A stretch of DNA of 38,201 nt from Sulfurimonas sp. (GCA_030247515.1 JAOTSA010000008.1:1-38201); one strand, 5' to 3'; counted from the stretch's first letter, positions 18,875-28,963 are shown. The notes: generated by a model not told the origin, from the sequence alone. Translations and numbers: made by a program.

Positions 18875-19129
18875 ATGTTAAGTATTGGCGTAGGTGAACT
18901 TCAAAAAAATATCTCTATTTTTCAAAATCTTACAGAGGTTTTGGAAGTAGTTGATAAAAGAACAAAACAACCTTTGGCTTTTGTTTATCCGATTCATAAA
19001 CAATCACAGACAGCTCTCATGGCTGGAAAATACAAAGATAAAGTAAATCTTTCATCGATGAATATAGAGCAAATAAAACAAGAAGCATTTCTAAAAGCTA
19101 TGGAAGAAAAATATGGTTTATCTTCTTGA
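18875..19129 (+). CDS. Phd/YefM-like antitoxin
   Basis: About 84 residues. MLSIGVGELQKNISIFQNLTEVLEVVDKRTKQPLAFVYP matches the N-terminal fold of Phd/YefM antitoxins: a strand and helix that set up dimeric DNA binding, then the 'P-LAFVYP' strand. The C-terminal SSMNIEQIKQEAFLKAMEEKYGL would wrap the toxin. AAAGG is spaced well from the ATG at 18875; an in-frame ATG at 18869 is too close to it. Its 3' end overlaps the toxin start by 17 bases, the usual coupling. The pair interrupts the molybdate operon. Confidence 0.8.
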   Translation: MLSIGVGELQKNISIFQNLTEVLEVVDKRTKQPLAFVYPIHKQSQTALMAGKYKDKVNLSSMNIEQIKQEAFLKAMEEKYGLSS

Positions 19130-19490
19130 TACTAATGTCATCATCAGATTTTTAATAGGAGATGATGAAAAGGTTTTAGCCGAGAGTATAAAAATCTTTG
19201 AACAAATCGAATCTTCAAAAATCCAAGTAGAGATGCTTGAGGGTGTTTTGATGGAAGCCTATTTTGTATTGACTAAGTTTTATAAAATAGATAAAAACAG
19301 TGTGATAAATGACCTTAAAACTATTTTAGCATTAAATGGAGTTGTCAATAACAACAAAGCGATACTCTTTGAAACTCTTTCAATCATAGAAAATAAAAAT
19401 ATTGATTTTGTTGATGCGCTGATTTGTTCAAAAAGTAAACTGCAGGGGTATGAAAAACTGAGTTTCGATAAAGATTTAAAAAAGTGTTGA
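19113..19490 (+). CDS. PIN-domain (VapC-like) toxin
   Basis: A 125-residue PIN-domain ribonuclease. The acidic metal-binding set is in place: Asp6 in YLLDTNVIIRFL, Glu48 in VLMEAYFVL, Asp101 in NIDFVDALIC and Asp119 in LSFDKDL. VapC toxins cleave tRNA or rRNA; the target here is unknown. All catalytic residues are intact, so the module is probably active. Confidence 0.87.
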   Translation: MVYLLDTNVIIRFLIGDDEKVLAESIKIFEQIESSKIQVEMLEGVLMEAYFVLTKFYKIDKNSVINDLKTILALNGVVNNNKAILFETLSIIENKNIDFVDALICSKSKLQGYEKLSFDKDLKKC

Positions 19491-19497
19491 AGATAAA

Positions 19498-19693
19498 ATG
19501 AAAACTTACAAACTCAACTACGACAAAGCTCTCTATAAGTTATATTGATAAAGAGGTTGAATTGGCTTAATGAAAAAGAGATAATTTAAAACGGAGACAG
19601 TGTCTCGGAAATTCGATTTAAGGCTGGTTTCACTATCTATTTTTAACTAGAATTGATGATAAAGATGAGTTTAAAAAATTATTGGAAGATTGA
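19498..19693 (+). pseudogene. Decayed small gene with several frameshifts
   Basis: Between vapC and modC the translation hops frames but stays protein-like. It reads MKTYKLNYDKALYKL, then IDKEVELA, then WLNEKEII, a stop, NGDSVSEIRFKAGFTIYF, and finally LTRIDDKDEFKKLLED and TGA. I read at least three frameshifts or stops in a single gene of about 65 codons. I do not recognise the intact family. It suggests a second inserted gene that is now dead. Confidence 0.55.
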
Positions 19694-19702
19694 AGAGAGC
19701 AA

Positions 19703-20575
19703 ATGATACACCTAAACATAACCAAACCGCTTCACACCGCAGATGGGACGATAGAGCTTAGCGTAAACAAAGAGATAGAGAGCGGCGATTTTTTGACACT
19801 TTTTGGGAAGAGTGGGAGTGGAAAAACTACGCTTTTGCGTATCATTGCGGGGCTTGAGACTCCTCAAAGCGGAACGATTGTCGTGGATGGCGTTGTTTGG
19901 TTTGACAATGAAAAAAAGATAAACTTGCCGCCGCAAAAGCGAAATGTGGGGTTTGTTTTTCAGGATTATGCGCTTTTTCCAAACATGAGCGTTCGCCAGA
20001 ACCTAGAGTTTGCGCTAAAAGAGACAAAAGAGAGCAAAAAAGTGGATGAGATACTCGAACTTATGGAGATTCAAAACCTCTCATCCATGAAGAGTGAACA
20101 CTTAAGCGGCGGGCAGAAACAGAGGGTTGCGGTGGCAAGGGCTTTGATGACAAATCCAAAGATACTGCTTTTGGATGAACCACTCTCTGCACTTGATGGT
20201 GCGATGCGGCTGAAGCTTCAAGAGGAGCTTTTGGCGGTACATCAGAGGTTTGGGCTTACATCTGTTTTGGTCAGTCATGACATCAGCGAGATATTTCGCC
20301 TCTCAAACAGAGTATTTCAAATCTCTTTGGGCGCTATCTCAAGGGATGCAAGCCCGAGCGAACTCTTTGCAAACCAAAATCTCAGCGGCAAATTTAAAGT
20401 CATAGGCGATATACTTAGCATCCAAAAAAATGATATTTTATATGTTGTGGAAGTTTTGGTTCACAACGAAATCATCAAAGTAACAGCGGTAAAAAACGAT
20501 ATAAAAAATCTAAACATCGGGGACAAAATAATGCTCTCAAGCAAAGCATTCAATCCAATCCTCTCAAAGGTTTAA
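19703..20575 (+). CDS. modC: Molybdate ABC transporter ATP-binding protein
   Basis: A 290-residue ABC ATPase with a C-terminal TOBE-type extension. The Walker A is GKSGSGKT (35-42), the Q-loop is in VFQDYALFP (Gln87), the signature LSGGQ is at 134-138, the Walker B is ILLLDEP (154-160) and the switch His is in VSHD (His192). Residues about 225-290 hold one TOBE domain ([19 protein letters not shown]). The family works as a ModC dimer on ModB. It starts ten bases after the decayed gene and keeps a good ATG, so the transporter is complete despite the insertion. Confidence 0.95.
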   Translation: MIHLNITKPLHTADGTIELSVNKEIESGDFLTLFGKSGSGKTTLLRIIAGLETPQSGTIVVDGVVWFDNEKKINLPPQKRNVGFVFQDYALFPNMSVRQNLEFALKETKESKKVDEILELMEIQNLSSMKSEHLSGGQKQRVAVARALMTNPKILLLDEPLSALDGAMRLKLQEELLAVHQRFGLTSVLVSHDISEIFRLSNRVFQISLGAISRDASPSELFANQNLSGKFKVIGDILSIQKNDILYVVEVLVHNEIIKVTAVKNDIKNLNIGDKIMLSSKAFNPILSKV

Positions 20576-20577
20576 TC

Positions 20578-20970
20578 ATGAATATATTAAAGGGAACTAT
20601 CGTCTCTATCAAACAGAGCGAGAGCTTGATGCTTGTTTTTATGGATGTAGAGGGAGAACTTTTCAACTCGCTTCTCCTTGAGGGCGACAAAAATCATTTT
20701 GAAGTCGGAATGAATGTGCATCTGCTCTTCAAAGAGACAGAGGTCACGCTTGCCACGACATCATCCGCCCTCAGCGAGAGAAACGCATTTTGCTCAAAAA
20801 TCACGAACATAGAAAATGGCAAAATCTTATCCAATATCACGCTTGATTTTTTAGGCAACGACATCAACGCCATCATCACCAAAGGGGCATTGCATGGGTT
20901 AAAATGCAAAGTCGGGGATGAGTTTTTGTGGGTCGTGAAGGCAAATGAGGTTACTTTGCAACCAGAGTAA
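20578..20970 (+). CDS. Stand-alone tandem TOBE/Mop molybdate-binding protein
   Basis: A 130-residue protein with two Mop-like halves, about 3-65 (LKGTIVSIKQSESLMLVFMD) and 68-128 (NAFCSKITNIENGKILSN, then ALHGLKCKVGDEFLWVVKANEVTL). It has no DNA-binding or ATPase domain. Small di-Mop proteins (ModG type) store or buffer molybdate, and that is the likely role. It begins two bases after modC, so it is translated from the same message. A terminator follows at 20993. Confidence 0.8.
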   Translation: MNILKGTIVSIKQSESLMLVFMDVEGELFNSLLLEGDKNHFEVGMNVHLLFKETEVTLATTSSALSERNAFCSKITNIENGKILSNITLDFLGNDINAIITKGALHGLKCKVGDEFLWVVKANEVTLQPE

Positions 20971-20992
20971 TTTTGTGCTTATGCCTCCACGA

Positions 20993-21020
20993 GAGGCAAA
21001 GATTGCTTTGGCTCTTTTTT
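20993..21020 (+). terminator. Rho-independent terminator of the mod operon
   Basis: GAGGCAAAG (20993-21001) pairs with CTTTGGCTC (21006-21014), with one G-G mismatch and loop ATTG. TTTTTT follows (21015-21020). It is 23 bases after the last mod gene. Confidence 0.65.
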
Positions 21021-21062
21021 ATCTTACCCACCCCCGCTAAAGAAAAAACAGACACATTTTGC

Positions 21063-21068
21063 TATAAT
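21063..21068 (+). promoter_or_regulatory. -10 box for gatA
   Basis: TATAAT lies 33 bases before the GTG start of gatA. The -35 region is weak. Confidence 0.5.
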
Positions 21069-21100
21069 ACATCTCATAATTTATAACCATAGGAAAACTA

Positions 21101-22444
21101 GTGATTACATTAAAAGAAGCACTGAAATTAAGTAAAGAAGAACTAGAAAATTTTAAAAATGAGTTAAAAATAAAAATTGAATCAAATGCAGATTTAAACG
21201 CTTACATAGATGTTCACAATATGGGCGAAGGTGTGCCGATAGCTATAAAAGACAATATTCAAGTAAAAGATTGGTCGGTAACATCTGCTTCAAACATACT
21301 TCAAGGCTATATCGCTCCTTACAATGCTACCGTTATAGAAAAGATGTTGGCTAGCGGGCTTAGTCCGTTTGGGCGAACAAATATGGATGAGTTTGCTATG
21401 GGAAGTACGACGGAGTCAAGCTTTTACGGAAAAACGCTCAATCCTCACAACAAAGATTGCGTCCCTGGCGGAAGTTCTGGCGGAAGTGCGGCGGCTGTTG
21501 CAGCGGGTCTTGCGATAGCGGCACTTGGAAGTGATACGGGCGGAAGCATCCGTCAGCCTGCCTCTTTTTGCGGGATTGTGGGGATGAAACCGACTTATGG
21601 GCGTGTTAGCCGTTATGGGTTGGGAGCTTACGCTTCATCACTTGACCAGATAGGACCGATGACGCAAAATGTTGAGGATGCAGCGATTTTGTATGACATT
21701 ATCAGTGGACATGACGAAAAAGACTCAACAAGTGCAAACAAAAACGACAAAGTATGTGACAAGCTAAACCCCAACCGCAAACTTAAAGTCGCTGTTTTGC
21801 CAAAACATATCCAAAATGCAAGTGACGATGTAAAAAAAGCTTATGAACTTGCAGTAAATGCTCTTAAAAATGCAGGGCATGAGATAGTAGAAGCTGAGTT
21901 GATGGACGCAAAATATGATATCTCGGCTTACTATATAACGGCAACGGCGGAAGCTACTACAAACTTGGCTCGTTATGACGGTATCCGCTATGGAAACAGA
22001 GTTAGCGGCAAAGACTTAAACGACACATTTGTACAGACAAGAAGTCAGGGTTTTGGCGATGAAGTTAAACGCCGTATCTTGCTTGGAAACTTTGTACTCT
22101 CAAGCGGATATTATGAAGCTTACTATGTAAAAGCACAAAAAACTAGACATATCATAAAAGAGCAGTACGAAAATATATTTAAAGATGTGGATTTGATACT
22201 CTCTCCTGTTGCACCGACAACTGCAAACAAGTTTGGAGAGCTATCAACTCCGATGGAGATGTACTTAAGCGACCTCTATACCATCAGCGTAAACCTTGCG
22301 GGACTTCCTGCAATCTCCGTGCCTGTTGCAAAAAGCTCTAATGGAATGCCGATAGGTCTTCAGCTAATCGCAAATGCTTACGAAGAGCAGACGCTTTTTG
22401 ACGGTGCATTAAGCCTTGAGATAGCAGTAAATTACCAAAAATAA
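21101..22444 (+). CDS. gatA: Glu-tRNA(Gln)/Asp-tRNA(Asn) amidotransferase subunit A
   Basis: GatA releases ammonia from glutamine for the GatCAB complex, which turns mischarged Glu-tRNA-Gln and Asp-tRNA-Asn into the correct species. The 447-residue protein carries the full amidase triad: Lys50 (AIKDNI), Ser125 ([15 protein letters not shown]) and Ser149 (DTGGSIRQP); the spacing is the same as in characterised Gat[16 protein letters not shown] is also diagnostic. The start is a GTG. gatB and gatC are not in the window, as is common in Campylobacterota, where the three genes are dispersed. Confidence 0.97.
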   Translation: MITLKEALKLSKEELENFKNELKIKIESNADLNAYIDVHNMGEGVPIAIKDNIQVKDWSVTSASNILQGYIAPYNATVIEKMLASGLSPFGRTNMDEFAMGSTTESSFYGKTLNPHNKDCVPGGSSGGSAAAVAAGLAIAALGSDTGGSIRQPASFCGIVGMKPTYGRVSRYGLGAYASSLDQIGPMTQNVEDAAILYDIISGHDEKDSTSANKNDKVCDKLNPNRKLKVAVLPKHIQNASDDVKKAYELAVNALKNAGHEIVEAELMDAKYDISAYYITATAEATTNLARYDGIRYGNRVSGKDLNDTFVQTRSQGFGDEVKRRILLGNFVLSSGYYEAYYVKAQKTRHIIKEQYENIFKDVDLILSPVAPTTANKFGELSTPMEMYLSDLYTISVNLAGLPAISVPVAKSSNGMPIGLQLIANAYEEQTLFDGALSLEIAVNYQK

Positions 22445-22455
22445 AAAGGTCAATC

Positions 22456-22740
22456 ATGCGAAAGAGTTTCAGAGTTCAAAATGTAAAATGTGGCGGTTGT
22501 GCAAATACCATCAAAGAGGCTCTAATGGAGGAGTTTAGTGAAGTTGATGTTGATTTGATGCAAGAGCCTCGTGTCATTACTTTAGAGATAAAAGATGAGG
22601 AAGCCGAAAAAAGTTTTCGTAAAAAGATAAGATCTCTTGGCTATCCGATGGAAGATGAGGAGCTAGGAGTATTTACAAAAGGCGGACTTAAAGCCAAAAG
22701 TTTTATCTCATGCGCTATCGGAAAGATGAATGAAAATTAA
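22456..22740 (+). CDS. Heavy-metal-associated (HMA) domain protein
   Basis: A 94-residue protein. Residues 1-65 form an HMA-like beta-alpha-beta-beta-alpha-beta fold with KCGGC (Cys12, Cys15), the metal-binding CxxC of copper chaperones and P-type ATPase N-termini. After residue 70 there is a short extension with one further Cys (SFISCAIG). It may deliver Cu(I) or another soft metal. It starts 11 bases after gatA, and its end overlaps the stop of the opposing DUF155 gene by four bases. Confidence 0.85.
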   Translation: MRKSFRVQNVKCGGCANTIKEALMEEFSEVDVDLMQEPRVITLEIKDEEAEKSFRKKIRSLGYPMEDEELGVFTKGGLKAKSFISCAIGKMNEN

Positions 22741-23537
22741 AAATTTGGCTTAATGATATACTCATAAGTTGAAAAAAGTATCTCCACTCCGATAAGCCAG
22801 ATTATAATCCACTCCAAAAATTCACTCGATTTTTGGTTTACTCTGTCCGTTATGAACTCTACAGACTCTTTTAAAAACGATATTTTATACTCTACGACTT
22901 CAAACCTTGACTTTAGTTCAAGTTGAAGTGCAAGTTGATTGTAAAGCGACTCAAGCTCTATATCATCCCAAACTATATCAGGCTTATCTAACAAATAGAG
23001 CTGACTAAGTATCTCAAACCTCTCTTTTGCTATACCGACGGCGAAACTCATAAGATTTTTTCTATCATTTGCTTTAATATTTTCTATTCTATCATAGAGT
23101 TTTTTGCTCTCTTGCATCTTGACTTCAAGAGACTTTTCCCTTATCTCTAGTCCAACACTTTGTGAGAGTGCAAGGGAGATGATAGAAGCAACCGATTTGT
23201 TAAATTTGTTATATTTGATGGTGTGCGTATCAATAAGCGGTTTTTCATAAAGAGCGTCCACAACCATGGGATAGTCTTGGTTTACAAGTGCTGTTTGGTA
23301 GTGCGGTGCTTCTTTGATTTTTAGTCTTTGCAGAAACGACTTTATCTCATCATGACTAAAATTGCAAAATGTGATAACTCCAAAAGAAGTGGTAAATATA
23401 AATTTATCATTTGTTATTTCGCCTACAAGCGACTTCTCTATCGTTGTGAGGATTAAGCCAGGAAACTCTTTTTCAAGGTCATTTTTTGTGATGATTTTTG
23501 GTATCTCTACAGATACAAACAAAATTCTTGATTCCAT
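22737..23537 (-). CDS. RMD1/DUF155-family membrane protein
   Basis: A 266-residue protein of the DUF155 family (yeast Rmd1, human RMND1). A mixed N-terminal domain is followed by a helical region, LYLLDKPDIVWDDIELESLYNQLA and ELKSRFEVVEYKISFLKESVEF, a strong family signature. A C-terminal membrane helix (FLEWIIIWLIGVEILFSTYEYI) anchors it. The function in bacteria is not known; the eukaryotic relatives support mitochondrial translation. A TATAAT at 23569-23574 on the minus strand is the likely promoter, divergent from guaB. Confidence 0.85.
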   Translation of the reverse strand: MESRILFVSVEIPKIITKNDLEKEFPGLILTTIEKSLVGEITNDKFIFTTSFGVITFCNFSHDEIKSFLQRLKIKEAPHYQTALVNQDYPMVVDALYEKPLIDTHTIKYNKFNKSVASIISLALSQSVGLEIREKSLEVKMQESKKLYDRIENIKANDRKNLMSFAVGIAKERFEILSQLYLLDKPDIVWDDIELESLYNQLALQLELKSRFEVVEYKISFLKESVEFITDRVNQKSSEFLEWIIIWLIGVEILFSTYEYIIKPNF

Positions 23538-23568
23538 TTTTTCAGCCTTGTTTTGATGATTTTGCTCT

Positions 23569-23574
23569 ATTATA
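23569..23574 (-). promoter_or_regulatory. -10 box for the DUF155 gene
   Basis: TATAAT on the minus strand, 31 bases before the ATG of the DUF155 gene. Confidence 0.45.
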
Positions 23575-23633
23575 CAATTTTTTTATCTCTATTTTATTAC
23601 TATGGCTTTACCTCTTTTTAACCACAAAAAAAG

Positions 23634-23639
23634 TATAAT
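23634..23639 (+). promoter_or_regulatory. -10 box for guaB
   Basis: TATAAT on the plus strand, 52 bases before the guaB ATG. AAAAGGA serves as the Shine-Dalgarno sequence. Confidence 0.5.
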
Positions 23640-23664
23640 CTACAGAATTTTTATAGCAACATAA

Positions 23665-25137
<1,473 letters not shown>

Positions 25138-25148
25138 CCTTCTCCATC

Positions 25149-25171
25149 TGGGCATAAAAACTTTATGCCCA
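25149..25171 (+). terminator. Hairpin downstream of guaB
   Basis: TGGGCATAAA (25149-25158) and TTTATGCCCA (25162-25171) are exact reverse complements around AAC. The following bases are AAAAC and only later TCTCTTTTTCC, so termination strength is uncertain. Confidence 0.45.
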
Positions 25172-25240
25172 AAACATCTCTTTTTCCTATTTTTTTTAAA
25201 CAACTAAAAATATACAATACCCTTCCCTCTTTTTAATTTA

Positions 25241-25269
25241 TTGACTTTTATAAAAAAATAGAGTAAAAT
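25241..25269 (+). promoter_or_regulatory. Sigma-70 promoter for the SLAC1-family transporter cluster
   Basis: TTGACT (25241-25246), a 17-base spacer and TAAAAT (25264-25269) precede the ATG at 25309. This is one of the few places in the window with a good -35, so the cluster seems independently expressed. Confidence 0.6.
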
Positions 25270-25308
25270 CTATGAATATTATAATTTTACATAATAAAAG
25301 GCTTTAGG

Positions 25309-26271
25309 ATGGAAAATAGTCAAGAGATTAGCAGATTAAAATTTTTTCCCATCATGATGTATGCAGTTGTTATGGGCTTAAGTGGGCTGACTATAGCATA
25401 CCAAAAAGCAACACTCTGGCTTGATTTTCCTGCCTTTTTTGGTGAGATTTTTATGGTGCTGACAACTGCTGTTTTTATCCTTGTCTCATTTGTTTATGCA
25501 AAAAAGTTCTTTATCTACAAAGTAGCTGTAATGAGTGAGTTTTCGCATCCTGTACGCATCAACTTTTTTGCTGCCATCTCCATCTCCATGCTTATGTTAT
25601 CTATTATCTACAAAGAGAGCTTTCCTGTTGTGAGTGCCATTTTTTGGTATCCTGGGACACTTTTACATTTCTATCTCACTATGCACACCATAGCCTTTTG
25701 GATAAACAAAAACCAGCAGCTTGACCACTCAAATCCTGCTTGGTTTATCCCAATCGTTGGAAATGTTTTGATTCCTGTAGCAGGCGTTGGATTTGTTGAT
25801 ACTGGCTTATTGCTCTACTTTTTTAGTGTGGGGATGTTCTTTTGGATAATACTTTTTGCCGTACTTCTAAATCGCATCATATTTCACCACCAACTTGCCA
25901 TCAAGTTTATGCCGACACTTTTTATCCTTATCGCACCCCCAGCTGTAGGCTTTATCGCTTACTTTAAGATGTTTGGTATCATTGATACTTTTGCACTTTT
26001 TCTCTTCAATCTAGCACTCTTTTTTACACTTTTGGTTCTCTTTATGTACAAAAATTTTATTCGTATCAAGTTTTTTATCTCATGGTGGGCGTTTGTCTTC
26101 CCAATCGCAGCCATGGCGATAAGTTCTATGTTGATGTATCACGAGAGAGGTTCTCAGTTTTTACAACTTCTCTCTTATGTGATGCTTGGTGCAACAACAA
26201 TCATCGTTACCATTGTTGCCTACCAAACGATTTTGCATATGAAAAAAGGTGAGATTTGTATTCAAGAGTAG
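25309..26271 (+). CDS. TDT/SLAC1-family membrane transporter
   Basis: A 320-residue integral membrane protein with about ten helices. The helix pattern, FPIMMYAVVMGLSGLT near the N-terminus (the central-pore Phe/Gly helix type), HPVRINFFAAISISM, and WFIPIVGNVLIPVAGV are features of the TDT family (TehA tellurite-resistance protein, plant SLAC1 anion channel). The family moves monovalent anions or dicarboxylates; the substrate here cannot be told. It heads a three-gene plus-strand group with two small soluble proteins. Confidence 0.85.
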   Translation: MENSQEISRLKFFPIMMYAVVMGLSGLTIAYQKATLWLDFPAFFGEIFMVLTTAVFILVSFVYAKKFFIYKVAVMSEFSHPVRINFFAAISISMLMLSIIYKESFPVVSAIFWYPGTLLHFYLTMHTIAFWINKNQQLDHSNPAWFIPIVGNVLIPVAGVGFVDTGLLLYFFSVGMFFWIILFAVLLNRIIFHHQLAIKFMPTLFILIAPPAVGFIAYFKMFGIIDTFALFLFNLALFFTLLVLFMYKNFIRIKFFISWWAFVFPIAAMAISSMLMYHERGSQFLQLLSYVMLGATTIIVTIVAYQTILHMKKGEICIQE

Positions 26272-26307
26272 TTATACCAATAAAATTAAATTTCAAAAGG
26301 AAACAGA

Positions 26308-26706
26308 GTGAAAAAAAGTATATTTATGGACAAGTATCCAGTTTACAGCATTGAGTTTGCAAAAAGCGAGATGAGCGTTACAACAACACAAGAGGTTGTT
26401 GAGTATTTTAAAGAGAAGATTCAAAACCACCCTATTGCACAGTTTATTGCTGTTTTTGACCACTACACACATACAAAAAACTTAGGTGGTTCTATCATGA
26501 ACGGTTTGCTTGATGCGCAAAATGTTATCTTCTGCTTTGGGCAAGCGATTCCAGATACAAAAATCCTAGCGGCACGCCCTAGAAGTATCGGCGTTTGTGA
26601 GTTTGAAGATAAAGTTGTCATTGATTTTATCGAAGCTCCAAGAGAAGAACTTCACAAAGTTATGGAAGAGTGGACAAAAGAGCTGAAGAGTTATGATAAA
26701 CTTTGA
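26308..26706 (+). CDS. Conserved small soluble protein, function unknown
   Basis: A 132-residue protein starting at a GTG (AAAAGGA at 26295-26301). It has no signal peptide, membrane helix or known catalytic motif that I can see. FIAVFDHYTHTKNLGGSI, NVIFCFGQAIPDTKIL and RPRSIGVCEFEDKVVIDFIEAP are striking conserved-looking blocks, with two Cys (in IFCFG and GVCEF) and two His. It may be a DUF6858-type Campylobacterota protein, from memory and unverified. It lies between the TDT transporter and the aldolase-fold protein with small gaps, so it is probably in their operon. Confidence 0.7.
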   Translation: MKKSIFMDKYPVYSIEFAKSEMSVTTTQEVVEYFKEKIQNHPIAQFIAVFDHYTHTKNLGGSIMNGLLDAQNVIFCFGQAIPDTKILAARPRSIGVCEFEDKVVIDFIEAPREELHKVMEEWTKELKSYDKL

Positions 26707-26733
26707 TGTCAAATCAACTAAACTGGGTGATGT

Positions 26734-27324
26734 ATGAACAAAGAACATCTAAAAAATAAACTCTCTGCACTTGCTTTGGCGATGTTTCGCAAAGACTTTT
26801 TTGGTATCTTTCATGGTTCTATCTCTGCAAAAACAGAGTCGAATCGTTTTATCATCAATACAAAAGAGGCTATTTTTGACACACTAGATGATACAACTCT
26901 TATAGAGCTTTACTATAAAAAAGATTATCGGTGGAACCAAGCAAGTGTCGATGCAGATATTCATCACAATATTTACTCCCAGATATCTGATGCAAAATTT
27001 ATCTGCTTTACGATGCCTCCTTTTACAACCGCATATTCACTTGACCACAATGTCATTGTTCCAAGAGACTATTTTGGTTACAGTGAGTTGGGTTCTGTAG
27101 ATATCATAGACCCTAGAAGTTTTGATGATTGGTATGAGAGAGCAAGTAGCGAAATCGCCTACTATTTTCAAAGCAAAAAAAGAGATATCATGGTTATACG
27201 TGGCTATGGCATCTATGCGTACAACCGAGACATCCATGAGATGGCAAAAAAAATTGCCATTTTAGAGAAGAGTTGCAGACTGCTTCTGCTTGATGCGGCG
27301 CAAAAAGACTCCTCTTTTGACTAA
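26734..27324 (+). CDS. Class II aldolase/adducin-fold protein apparently lacking the zinc site
   Basis: A 196-residue protein. FRKDFFGIFHGSISAKTESNRFIIN, the HHNIYSQISDAKFICF segment and the C-terminal IRGYGIYAYNRDIHEMAKKI with AILEKSCRLLL follow the order of class II aldolase/adducin domains (compare FucA: RxD...H-N-H...HHG). The positions of the three zinc histidines appear replaced. 'VHNH' is CFTM, and the His of 'HHG' is Tyr in GYG. The catalytic Glu region is also unlike the enzyme. Adducin-type, non-catalytic members exist, so a structural or ligand-binding role is possible. Its stop overlaps that of bioA. Confidence 0.65.
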   Translation: MNKEHLKNKLSALALAMFRKDFFGIFHGSISAKTESNRFIINTKEAIFDTLDDTTLIELYYKKDYRWNQASVDADIHHNIYSQISDAKFICFTMPPFTTAYSLDHNVIVPRDYFGYSELGSVDIIDPRSFDDWYERASSEIAYYFQSKKRDIMVIRGYGIYAYNRDIHEMAKKIAILEKSCRLLLLDAAQKDSSFD

Positions 27325-28619
27325 AGTAGGCTCTCTATTGCATCATACGCAACATCCATCATCACATCACACTCCTCTTTTGTGATGATGTAAGGCGGCA
27401 TAAAATAGACAACATGTCCTAATGGACGGAGCAAAACACCTCTTTTTAGCCCATAGTTATAAACTTGAAGCCCTACTCTCTCTTTTGGGGCATACCCTTG
27501 AAGCTCTATGGCGCATATCATTCCTGTTTGTCTAACAGATAGAACATTTTTGAGACTTTTAAATCTCTCAAGCTTCTCTCCCATATAAGCAACCGTCTCT
27601 CTGTTTTTTTCTATAACGTTGTCACGTTCAAAAATATCAAGTGTTGCGTTTGCCGCCGCACATGCGAGAGCATTTCCCGTATAGCTATGTGAGTGCAAAA
27701 AAGCTCTGTTTTCATTATAGTCACAGTAAAACGCACCATATATCTCGTTGGTTGTTAGTACCACAGAAAGCGGCAAATAGCCGCCTGTAAGCCCTTTTGA
27801 AAGAACAAGAAAATCTGGTGTTATGTTAGCACTCTGACACGCAAACATCTCTCCAGTGCGCCCAAAACCAACCATAACTTCATCGGCTATAAGATGTATA
27901 TCATACTTGTTGCAAATCTTACGTACCAAAAACAAAAACTCTTTATGGTACATGTGCATAGATCCCGCTCCCTGCACAAGAGGCTCTAAGATGATGGCAC
28001 TTATATCATCGGCTCTTAAAGCACACAACGCTTCAAATGCAGATGCCGCCTCTCTTGCCGCTTCTATACTCCCATCTTTTGGCACTGGTGTTTGGATACT
28101 TTGGATAAGAAGCGGCTCATAAGTCTCTTTGTAGAGTTTGACATCGCCAACACTTAGCGCACCGATAGTTTCGCCATGATAAGAGTTAGTCAATGAGACA
28201 AAAATATTTTTTGTCTTAGAGTTGTTTTTGTGTGCATGAAAACTCATTTTAAGTGCAACTTCAACACCACTTGAGCCGTTATCAGCGTAAAAACACTTTT
28301 CAAGCCCTTTTGGTGTAAGTTTTACAAGTCTCTCAGATAACCTTATAACCTGCTCATGCGTAAAACCCGCAAGAATAACATGCTCCAAAGTCTCTAACTG
28401 CTCTCTTATTTTTGCATTGATATAACTGTTTGTATGTCCAAAAAGATTGACCCACCAACTGCTTATAGCATCAATATAACGGTTCCCGTCAAAATCTTCA
28501 AGATAGACACCATGTGCCTTTTTTATGGGGATGAGAGGCAACTGTTCATGGTCTTTCATCTGCGTACAAGGATGCCACAATACAGCCAAATCTCTCTGCG
28601 TTAGTTCGGCGTTATTCAT
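27321..28619 (-). CDS. bioA: Adenosylmethionine-8-amino-7-oxononanoate aminotransferase
   Basis: BioA makes 7,8-diaminopelargonic acid in biotin synthesis, using SAM as amino donor. The 432-residue class III aminotransferase carries LWHPCTQMKDHE near the N-terminus and SSWWVNLFGH (Trp55-Trp56, substrate pocket), both BioA-specific. NGSSGVEVALKMS contacts the cofactor phosphate, IADEVMVGFGRTG holds the PLP-binding Asp246, and LVLSKGLTGG the Schiff-base Lys275. Its ATG overlaps the stop of the small upstream gene (ATGA). Confidence 0.97.
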   Translation of the reverse strand: MNNAELTQRDLAVLWHPCTQMKDHEQLPLIPIKKAHGVYLEDFDGNRYIDAISSWWVNLFGHTNSYINAKIREQLETLEHVILAGFTHEQVIRLSERLVKLTPKGLEKCFYADNGSSGVEVALKMSFHAHKNNSKTKNIFVSLTNSYHGETIGALSVGDVKLYKETYEPLLIQSIQTPVPKDGSIEAAREAASAFEALCALRADDISAIILEPLVQGAGSMHMYHKEFLFLVRKICNKYDIHLIADEVMVGFGRTGEMFACQSANITPDFLVLSKGLTGGYLPLSVVLTTNEIYGAFYCDYNENRAFLHSHSYTGNALACAAANATLDIFERDNVIEKNRETVAYMGEKLERFKSLKNVLSVRQTGMICAIELQGYAPKERVGLQVYNYGLKRGVLLRPLGHVVYFMPPYIITKEECDVMMDVAYDAIESLL

Positions 28620-28963
28620 TGGGATGTTAGTGCCTTGTACTCATCGGTGTAGCTTAGATTTGTGCATGCCAAAAGCCCATACAGCTCTATTTCCAATCCA
28701 CTTAAATTGAAAAGTTCTTCCCCATCTTTATCTAAAAATATAAATTTCTCATATCTATGGTTCTCTTTGTCGATGTATTTGGAGTAAACAACATAATGAG
28801 CATTTTTGAGTTCTGCTATTTTTAAAGATGCTTTAAGAAATTTTTCACATGTTTTATCTATTTTTCTAATCTCTAAAACATCTGATTGGATAGTATTTAA
28901 AAGCACTTCTGGCAATTTTGGCAACTCCTCTTTAATGTTGGAGTATTTTTTTGTATCTCTCAT
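28616..28963 (-). CDS. Small conserved protein coupled to bioA, function unknown
   Basis: About 115 residues from the ATG at 28963, which has AAGGA seven bases upstream; an in-frame GTG at 28978 would add MQGFF. The protein is charged and soluble (IKEELPKLPEVLLNTIQSDV; FLDKDGEELFNLSGLEIELY) with no motif I recognise. It overlaps bioA by four bases, which ties its translation to biotin synthesis, but that does not show a role in it. Confidence 0.6.
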   Translation of the reverse strand: MRDTKKYSNIKEELPKLPEVLLNTIQSDVLEIRKIDKTCEKFLKASLKIAELKNAHYVVYSKYIDKENHRYEKFIFLDKDGEELFNLSGLEIELYGLLACTNLSYTDEYKALTSQ

